This document shows positions 1-7,300 of a DNA stretch of 36,723 bases, piece after piece. Origin of the DNA: Archangiaceae bacterium (GTDB lineage Bacteria; Myxococcota; Myxococcia; Myxococcales; Myxococcaceae). The translations under genes were made by a program, and so were the position numbers. The number at the start of each line of letters is the position of its first letter. The first letter of the stretch is position 1. The DNA lies in assembly GCA_016879935.1 (NCBI GenBank), contig JAACJQ010000275.1:1-36723 (forward strand). The letters run 5' to 3'. The notes beneath the pieces are model-generated. The model was not told the origin of the DNA. It saw nothing but the letters and a program-made list of their open reading frames with translations, and searched no databases.

Positions 1-1
1 C

Positions 2-2605
2 TCGTTCAACTCGGGCTACGGCGTGTACGGCGAGTGCAACGGCTCGGGCTCCATCGCCGTCACCAACTCCATCGTCTCGCACAACGGTTCGCCTGGCCTC
101 GGCCGCTCGGGCTGCTCCTTCGTCGCGTCGGTCAGCAGCGCGTACAACAACGTGTGGGGCAACAGCTCGACCGGCCTGCAGATGCCGCCGACCGGAGCCG
201 ACGTCTCGTCGAACAACTTCGCCAGCGTCTCGCAGGGCACGGGCTCGCAGTCGGCGAACCCGCTCTTCACCGCGCAGGGAGCGACGCCGCGTGATCTCAC
301 CCTCACCTCGACGTCTCCGAGCATCGGCGCCGGTCGCGTGGGTGCCGTCGCCGGTGGAGCGCCGATCGATCAGGGCGCGTTCCCCTTCACGGTCGGGCCG
401 ATCATGACGGTCGTCATCTTCCCCACGAGCCCCTCGATCACCGCTGGCGCGACGCGCGCGTTCGCCGCGCAGGCCCTCGACGCCAACAACAACCCCGTGC
501 CCACCACCTTCACGTGGAGCGCCGTGCCCAGCGCCGGCACCATCACCGCGGCAGGGCTGCTCACGGCGAGCTGCACGCCGGGCGCGATCACGAACGGGGT
601 CTCGGCGACTGCTCCCAACGGCGTGGTCGGCCGCACCAACGTCACCATCACGCTCGGCACGCCGAACAACGTGGCCATCACGCCGTCGTCACCGACCGTG
701 CCCAGCCAGGGAACGCAGCAGTTCACCGCTGCGGTGCGTGACAGCTGCAACAACGCGCTGCCCGGCGCGACGATCACCTGGAGCGCCGCACCGCAGGCGG
801 GCTCCATCACCGGCTCCGGGCTCTTCACCGCCGGCTGCACGCGCGGCACGTACATGAACGCGATCACCGCCACTGCGGGAGCCATCTCGGGCTCGATTCC
901 CGTCACGGTTGGCCCCGGCGAGGTCGCAGCCGTCAGCATCAGCCCCGCGAACCCCACGGTCACCGCCGGCATGACGCAGCTCTTCGCCGCGACCGCGGCC
1001 GACGGGTGTGGCAACACGGTCATGGGCGCGCCGATCACCTGGTCGACGACCGCGCCCGGCTCGACGATCGCCAGCACAGGCATCTTCACGGCCGGCCAGT
1101 CGAACGGCACCTTCCCCAACAGCGTCACTGCGGCCACTCCGGGCGGAGCGACGACGGTCAGCTCGAGCACGGGCGTCACCATCACTGGAGGTTCGGGAGG
1201 CGCGGTCGCGACGATCACCATCTCGCCGACGTCGGCCTCCATCGGGCCAGGCGCGACGCAACAGTTCACGGCGACGGCACTCAACGCAACGGGCCAGCCG
1301 GTCGCGGGTGCGCCCATCACCTGGAGCGTGGTGAACGGAGGCGGCACCATTTCGGCGAGCGGCCTCTTCACGGCGGGCAACACCGCCGGAGCGTTCGCGA
1401 ACACGGTTCGCGCGGCTTCGGGCAGCGCCTCGGCCACGGTCTCGGTCACGGTCAACGCAGGGCCGGTCGCCACCGTGAGCGTGACGCCGACGATGGCCAC
1501 CCTCGCGCCCGGAGGCATGACGACGTTCACGGCGCAGGCGCGCGACGCCTTCAACAACGCGGTGCCCTCGACCTTCACGTGGACGGCGAGCGCGGCCGCC
1601 GGCACCGTCACGCAGGGCGGCGCCTTCACGGCGAGCTCGACGGTGGGCACCTACGCTGCGGCCGTGACGGCGACGGTGGGCGCGGTCTCGGGCAGCGCCT
1701 CGATCACGATTCAGGCCGGCGCGCTCGCCAGCCTCACCATCACGCCGCCGCTGGCGATGATTCAGGCTGGCGGCACGGCTGGCTTCTCGGTCGTCGGGCG
1801 CGACTCGATGGGCTCGGTCGTCTCGGTCACCCCGACGTGGAGCGTGGTGAGCGGCGGCGGCACCATCAACGCCTCGGGCATCTTCCAGGCGGGCACGGCC
1901 GCTGGCACGTTCGCCAACACGGTACGGGCCGAAGCGAACGGGCTGACGGCCTTCGCCAGCGTGCAGGTCAGCCCCGGCCCGGTCCTCACCGTCAGCGTCG
2001 CTCCCGGCACGGCGACCGTCACCTCAGGCGGCACGCAACAGTTCACCGCGCAGGCCCGTGACGCGTTCAACAACGCCGTGCCCGTCGGCTTCACGTGGGC
2101 TGCACAGCCCGCCGCGGGAACCATCAACGCTGGCGGCCTCTTCACGGCGAGCACGACGGCGGGCGCCTTCCCCAACGCGATCACCGCGACGGCCGGGGGC
2201 GTGAACGGCTTTGCGAGCGTGACGGTGACGGGCGGCGCTGGTGGAGGCTCGGCTGGCGGGGGCTCCGCAGGTGGCTCGGCTGGTGGAGGCATGGCGGGCG
2301 GTGGCTCGGCCGGCGGAACGGCTGGTGGCTCGAGCGCGGGTGGCGCTGCAGCTGGAGGGGACGCGGGCGGCTCGGCTGGTGGAGACGCGGGTGGTGGAGT
2401 CGCCGGTGGTGGCGCGGCGGGCGGCACCTCGTCGTTCGGAGGTGGAGGGCCCCTGCTGGGCGGCGGCTCGGCGGCGGGCGGAACGGCTGGCGGTGGGGCG
2501 ACGGCACCGGGCTCGGGCTGCGGGTGCTCGACCGGCAACGCCTTCGCCCCGTTCGCGATGCTGGGCCTGCTCCTCGTGGCCCGTCGTCGCCGCGCGAGCC
2601 GCTGA
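2..2605 (+). CDS. Ig-like repeat surface protein with MYXO-CTERM tail (5' end outside window)
   Basis: The reading frame is open from base 2, so the start lies upstream of the window; the GTG at 23 is only the first start-like codon. The first ~120 visible residues resemble the end of a right-handed parallel beta-helix (NPLF, then a DLTLTSTSPSIGAG/DQGAF pattern typical of Pel/NosD-like domains). Seven Ig-like repeats of about 85 residues follow, each with a TWS core, a SGLFTAG-like strand and a SASVTV-like end. Next comes a ~90-residue Gly/Ala/Ser linker, then GCGC, a hydrophobic segment (FAPFAMLGLLLVA) and RRRRASR. That tail matches MYXO-CTERM sorting signals, which in myxobacteria direct cell-surface anchoring. 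Export and adhesive or structural roles are inferred; no catalytic residues are visible in the part present. Repeats 1-3 contain extra Cys residues that the later repeats lack. Confidence 0.85.
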   Translation, partial: SFNSGYGVYGECNGSGSIAVTNSIVSHNGSPGLGRSGCSFVASVSSAYNNVWGNSSTGLQMPPTGADVSSNNFASVSQGTGSQSANPLFTAQGATPRDLTLTSTSPSIGAGRVGAVAGGAPIDQGAFPFTVGPIMTVVIFPTSPSITAGATRAFAAQALDANNNPVPTTFTWSAVPSAGTITAAGLLTASCTPGAITNGVSATAPNGVVGRTNVTITLGTPNNVAITPSSPTVPSQGTQQFTAAVRDSCNNALPGATITWSAAPQAGSITGSGLFTAGCTRGTYMNAITATAGAISGSIPVTVGPGEVAAVSISPANPTVTAGMTQLFAATAADGCGNTVMGAPITWSTTAPGSTIASTGIFTAGQSNGTFPNSVTAATPGGATTVSSSTGVTITGGSGGAVATITISPTSASIGPGATQQFTATALNATGQPVAGAPITWSVVNGGGTISASGLFTAGNTAGAFANTVRAASGSASATVSVTVNAGPVATVSVTPTMATLAPGGMTTFTAQARDAFNNAVPSTFTWTASAAAGTVTQGGAFTASSTVGTYAAAVTATVGAVSGSASITIQAGALASLTITPPLAMIQAGGTAGFSVVGRDSMGSVVSVTPTWSVVSGGGTINASGIFQAGTAAGTFANTVRAEANGLTAFASVQVSPGPVLTVSVAPGTATVTSGGTQQFTAQARDAFNNAVPVGFTWAAQPAAGTINAGGLFTASTTAGAFPNAITATAGGVNGFASVTVTGGAGGGSAGGGSAGGSAGGGMAGGGSAGGTAGGSSAGGAAAGGDAGGSAGGDAGGGVAGGGAAGGTSSFGGGGPLLGGGSAAGGTAGGGATAPGSGCGCSTGNAFAPFAMLGLLLVARRRRASR
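407..2236 (+). repeat. Seven tandem Ig-like coding repeats
   Basis: About 258-bp coding units inside the surface protein, each encoding one ~85-residue Ig-like (Big/BACON-like) domain. Repeats 5 and 7 share the stretch QARDAFNNAVP. Repeats 4 and 6 share WSVV(N/S)GGGTI and FANTVRA, so the units alternate in type, as expected after duplication of a two-domain block. Confidence 0.75.
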
Positions 2606-2628
2606 GCCGGAGCGGGCCTCGACGCAGG

Positions 2629-2674
2629 TAGCAACTCTGCTAAGTAGCAACCTTGCTACCTAGCACCTCTGCTA
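2629..2674. promoter_or_regulatory. Three phased TAGCA-N4-TGCTA dyads upstream of AAA ATPase-nuclease gene
   Basis: Three copies of TAGCA-N4-TGCTA lie at 2629-2642, 2645-2658 and 2661-2674, an exact 16-bp period. The middle copy extends to GTAGCAA-CC-TTGCTAC (2644-2659), and AGGTAGCAA (2626-2634) also pairs with TTGCTACCT (2653-2661). The array fills most of the 82-bp gap between the upstream stop and the ATG at 2688 and ends just before the likely Shine-Dalgarno GGAG (2679-2682). It could be a cooperative operator array or consecutive small RNA hairpins in the leader. There is no T run, so an intrinsic terminator is unlikely. Confidence 0.6.
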
Positions 2675-2687
2675 CCTCGGAGCGCCC

Positions 2688-4232
2688 ATGTTCGCGACCA
2701 GCACCCCGGCCACCGCCGAAGGCTTCTTCGATCGCACCACCGAGCTGGCCCGCATCGACGACGCGCTGACGAAGCTCACCCGGGGCGCACCGAAGTGGCT
2801 CTGCCTCGTGGGCCCCCGCAAGGTCGGCAAGACCAGCCTCTTGCGAGAGGTCGAGCGGCGCTCGAGGCGACGCGGCACGCCGCAGCCTTCGTTCGTCGTC
2901 GTCGACGTGCTCGAGACGATGCCCGCCTCGACCGAGGTCGTGCGCGCGGTGGCCATTCAGTCGGTCGACGCCCTGCTCTCGAACGACGCGGGGCAGGCCC
3001 TCGGGCCCCTGGCGACGATGCCCGAGGCGTGGCGTGCAGGGCTCATCGCGAGCCCACGCTTCGTCACCCTGCCCGCCCCGCTTCGAGCCCTGCTGCTCGA
3101 GCTGCCAGGCATGGCCGACGATCAACGCTCGCTCGCGGCGATGCTCTCGGTGCCCGAGCAGCTGGCCGAGGCCCTCTCGACGTGGGTGGTGGTCGCCATC
3201 GACGAGTTCCAGGAGCTGGCCACCATGGCGCGCGGTGGGCCCGATCTCATGGCCCTGCTTCGGAGCACCTGGCAGCGCCACCGTCGCACGGCGTACGTCG
3301 TCTCGGGTTCGGCGCGCAGCACCCTGCTCGAGCTCGCCACCTCGCAGCACTCCCCCTTCTTCCAGCACTTCGAGGTCATCGAGGTCGGCGCGTTCGACGA
3401 AGCGTTCGCCGTGAAGCTGCTCGTCGCCGCCAGCACCGACGCGGTCGCGCCCATCACCGAGGCGCTGGCGCGAAAGCTCTACCGGGCGCTCGGGGGCAAC
3501 CCGTTCTACCTGCAGGTGGTGGGCGAAGCCGTCGCCCAGGAGCGCGGCCGTGCCGACGCGAAGCTGCGCAACGCCCTGCAGCAGACACTCTTCAGCGACA
3601 CCGGCCGACTCTCGCTCTACTTCACCAACGAGTTCACGCGCCTCGTGGGCCGCGCAACGACCCTGGCGGCGACGCTCAACGCCCTCGCGACGGGGCCCCT
3701 CACCGTGACCCAGGTGGCCACGGCCATCGACTGCGCGACGGCAGCGGCCGTGGGCTACCTCGAACGCCTGGGAGACGCGGTTCGCCGCAGAGACGATGGC
3801 CGCTGGGAGCTCGCCGACGCCGTCTTCGGGTTGTGGCTCGAGTGGCGACGGCCTGGCGGAGCGGTGGTGCCCATGCGCCTCGTCGGTGACGAGGCCGAGC
3901 TTGCGGTGGCCCAACGGCTGGCCCAGCTGGGCTTCGAGTTCCTCTACCTCTCACGCGGCTCGCGGGGGCCGTTCGATCTGCTCGCCTCACGCAGCGCCCG
4001 AATGCTGGCGGTGCAGGTGAAACGAAAGCCGCTGCCGCTGCGCTTCACGAAGGCCGAGTGGCAGCGAATGCAGGGCGAAGCGAAGCGCTACGGATGGAAG
4101 TGGGTCGTCGGGCAGGTGGAGCGCAGCGGGCAGGTTCGACTGCTCGACCCGAAGAAGGCGCGGCAGGCCGACGGCGTGACGCTCACCGAGCGCGCGGCCA
4201 TCGACCACCCGCTCGCCTGGTTCGACGAGTGA
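2688..4232 (+). CDS. Archaeal-type AAA ATPase fused to PD-(D/E)XK (Hjc-like) nuclease domain
   Basis: 514 residues. The N-terminal half is a STAND-like 'archaeal ATPase' module (PF01637 type): Walker A GPRKVGKT at 42-49 and Walker B VVVAIDEFQEL with D172/E173. A helical/winged-helix middle follows (about 290-390; TQVATAIDCATAAAVGYLERLG). The C-terminal ~115 residues look like a PD-(D/E)XK nuclease: GDEAE at 400-404, GPFDLL with D430, and QVKRK with Q443 and K445, so the middle acidic residue of the usual D-ExK is Q. The layout (E, D, QxK, then a helix with W/GWKWVVG) recalls archaeal Hjc resolvases more than the usual DUF234 tail. Start ATG is supported by GGAG at 2679-2682. No signal or membrane segment. 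A DNA-processing or defence role is inferred. The gene stands alone between a surface-protein gene and a convergent cassette. Confidence 0.8.
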   Translation: MFATSTPATAEGFFDRTTELARIDDALTKLTRGAPKWLCLVGPRKVGKTSLLREVERRSRRRGTPQPSFVVVDVLETMPASTEVVRAVAIQSVDALLSNDAGQALGPLATMPEAWRAGLIASPRFVTLPAPLRALLLELPGMADDQRSLAAMLSVPEQLAEALSTWVVVAIDEFQELATMARGGPDLMALLRSTWQRHRRTAYVVSGSARSTLLELATSQHSPFFQHFEVIEVGAFDEAFAVKLLVAASTDAVAPITEALARKLYRALGGNPFYLQVVGEAVAQERGRADAKLRNALQQTLFSDTGRLSLYFTNEFTRLVGRATTLAATLNALATGPLTVTQVATAIDCATAAAVGYLERLGDAVRRRDDGRWELADAVFGLWLEWRRPGGAVVPMRLVGDEAELAVAQRLAQLGFEFLYLSRGSRGPFDLLASRSARMLAVQVKRKPLPLRFTKAEWQRMQGEAKRYGWKWVVGQVERSGQVRLLDPKKARQADGVTLTERAAIDHPLAWFDE

Positions 4233-4265
4233 GGGTTTCAGCTGGCGCGTGGTTCACACGGCGAG

Positions 4266-4312
4266 CTCAGGACCTCCGAACTGAACCCCTGAGGTCATCG
4301 CGCCGCTGGCGC
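4266..4312. other. Competing inverted repeats between convergent genes
   Basis: In the 108-bp gap between convergent stops, CTCAGG (4266-4271) can pair with CCTGAG (4288-4293), or GACCTC (4271-4276) with GAGGTC (4291-4296). A small hairpin GCGCC-gct-GGCGC lies at 4300-4312. No T tract follows on either strand, so this is at best a weak or Rho-assisted termination region. Confidence 0.3.
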
Positions 4313-4340
4313 AGAGGAAGAGAAGCGCCTTCGTGCCGTC

Positions 4341-7300
4341 TCACTGCTGGCGTCGGGAGCGGCCGCTGAGCCGGTCCTCGAGCGCCCGCACGAGCTGAAT
4401 CGCCTCGTTGATCTGCTGCCAGACGACGACGGCCTTCATCGCACCGTCGGCGTCGACCTGAAGCACGCTGCGCGCGGCGGCGGCGATGGGTGACAGCGTG
4501 TCGGTGAGCGTCGAGAGCTGCCGGCGCACCTCCTCGGGAACGGGCGCTTCTTTCGCCGCCCTCGGCGCCGGCTGCTGCGCAGCGAGCTTCTCGAGAATCG
4601 GCGCGAGATCGGCTTGTGGCGCGACCGGCCGCTCGAGGATCAGGCGGGTGAGCTCGGTCAGCTGCGAGAGCACTGGCGTGAGATCGATCTGCTGCGCTTG
4701 AGCGCGCGCGGCCATGGCTTCGGCGACGTGCGCCAGCTGCCCCAACGCAGGTGACAGATCGACGGGCGGCCTCGCGTTGAGCTCGGTGAGCTTCTCGAGC
4801 ATCGGCGTCAGATCGGTCGCAGGCGCCGTCTTCGCCGCGGCCAGCACCGCGTCTCTGAGCGCGTCGAGCTTCGGGCCCAGATCGCTCTGCCGCGGCTTGT
4901 TCGCGGTCGCAGCGATCGTCTTCGTCAGCGCCTCGAGGTGCGGGGCGAGCGGTGCCTCGGCTGGACGCTTCGCCACGTCGACGGCCGCCTCGCGAATGCG
5001 AGCCAGCTCTTCGCCAAGCGCCGCGAGCGTCCCCGTCACGCGCACGACCGGGTCGTCGTCCTTCCCGCCCTGGGTCTGCACGCGCTTGAAGCCACGCTTG
5101 ATCTCGTCCCACCGCGCCTTCTGCTCGGCGGTCTGCCGCTTTCGCAGCTCGGCCAGCTTGAGCAGGTTCTGCTCGGCCGACGTCGTCAGCGTCTGCGACT
5201 CACCGGCGTAGTGCGCATCGATGAGCCCCTCGAGCTCGTCGTTCGTCATCGCCGAGACGATCTTCTCGGCGAGCTTGTTCATGTTGCGGTAGCTGCCCTG
5301 CAGCTTGAACGGCGGCTCGGTGCGGTACTGATCGCTCTGCGAAGCCGAGGCGATGTACTCCTGGTTCACGCGGAGCAGCACGCGCTGCGCGAAGAAGAGC
5401 CGCTTGAGCACCTCGACGATCTCGGTGAGCTCGGCCGCCGAATAGCCATGCTCGAGTTCGGTGGTGGCCAGCGACTCACCCTGAGCCATCTTGAACAGCC
5501 GGGCAATGTCGGCTGGCGGGCGGGTGGTGAGCGGCGCGGTGACGGTGTTCGCCGTGAGCGCGTTCTCGAGGTAGCTCAGCGCGAACAGCTCGTCCTTGCC
5601 CGAGAGAATGTCGCCGAGGTTGTACGTGTCGGCGCGGTTCGCGAGCATGTCGGGAATTTTGAAGACCTCGCCCGACTCCGTGTACGGGTTGCCGGCCATC
5701 ACCACGCAGAACCGTTTGCCGCGCAGGTCGTACGTGCGGGTGACGCCGTTCCACACGCCCTCGATCTTCCGCTGCGCGTCACAGAGCGAGATGAACTTCT
5801 GCAGCAGCTCCGGGTTCGTGTGCTGAATGTCGTCGAGGTACAGCATCACGTTGTTGCCGAGCTCGAACGAGAAGTTCATGCGCTCGACCTCGAGCTTCGC
5901 GGTGCTGTTCGGCGCGTCGGCGGGGTCGACGCTGACCACCTCGTGCCCGAGCGCCGGGCCGTTCACCTTCACGAAGGTGAGCCCGAGCTTGCTGGCGACG
6001 TACTCCATGAGCGTCGTCTTGCCGTAGCCAGGCGGCGAGACGAGCAAGAGCAGGCCGTTGCGATCGGTGCGCTTGTTCTCACCTGCGGTGCCGAGCTGCT
6101 TGGCGAGGTTGGCGCCGATGAGCGGCAGGTACACCTCGTCGATGAGCCGGTTGCGCACGAAGCTCGAGAGCACCTTGGGCTTGAGCTCGTCGAGGCGCAG
6201 CCGCTTGCGCTCGTGCTCGGTGATCTCGCGAACCCTGGAGCGATACGCCTGGTACGCGGGCAGACGCTCCTCGACGAACTTCGAGAGTCGGCGCTCGAAC
6301 TCGTCGAGCCGCAGCGAGAGCTTCTGCCCCTGAATGCGTGGGTGGTTCCCGAGCAGCCCCGTGAGCTCGGTCGACAGCAACGCCGACGACACTTCGCGTG
6401 ACAGCTGGCGTTCTTCGACAGCGAAGAGCGCCGCGGCCTCGAGCACCGGGCCCGTCATGGCGACGCTGGTGCCTGCCCTCGAGACGAAGGCCTCGAGCCA
6501 GGCGCGGGTGAGCTTGAAGCGCTCGGCCGGATCGTCGACGGCGCGAAGATCGTCTTCGAAGGCGCGGCGCTGCCCTGCCACTTCGATCGACGACAGCAGC
6601 GACTCACGCAGCGTCTGTGCGTCCTGGCTGAGCACGAAGCGCTGCGTCTCCTTCGCCAGCTCTTCGGCGAGGTAGCGGCCGGCGAGCAGCACGTCTCCCG
6701 ACGACGCCTCGAGCGCCGCAACCTTCGCCCACTCGGTGATGCGCACCGAGAGATCGCTCGCCAGGCGGTCGAACTCCGGTGCATGCCCATAGTGCTTGCG
6801 CAGGCGCCCCAGGCTCTGCGCGCGACGAACGATCACCTTCTTCGTCGGCTCGTCCTTCTGCGCGGCCCACGTCAACGTCGCGAGCACCCGCGGCCACGCG
6901 TCGTAGCGGAGCAAACCCGCCGACTCGTGCAGCAGCAACAACGCCTCGAGAATCTTCGCGGCGTCGACGTCGTGAACGCCACGCTCGTAGCCCTCGTCAT
7001 AGCGGCTCTGCGCGACGTCCTTCGTGATCGGCAGCAGCCCCTTGCCCGCGCGCAGCGTCTCGTGAAAGCGCGCGAACGACTGCCCGTCTCGCCCCGACTC
7101 GCCGGCTTTGAAGAGCGTGAACGCGAGAAACTCGGCGCGGCTCACCTCGGGCGACTCGCTGGGCAGGGTCTGGTCCCAGTACGCCTTCGCGGCGTCGATG
7201 GCCGGGTCGGCGAGCCGCTGGAAGTAGTCGGAGCCGGTGAGGTGCAGGAACAGCCCGTCGTCCTTCGGGAGCACGGTGGCTTCGAGCGCCTGCGTGTTGA

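Noticed and set aside
2626-2677. CRISPR-like array
   Set aside because: The units are 16 bp with no unique spacers; they are phased dyads, not repeat-spacer units.
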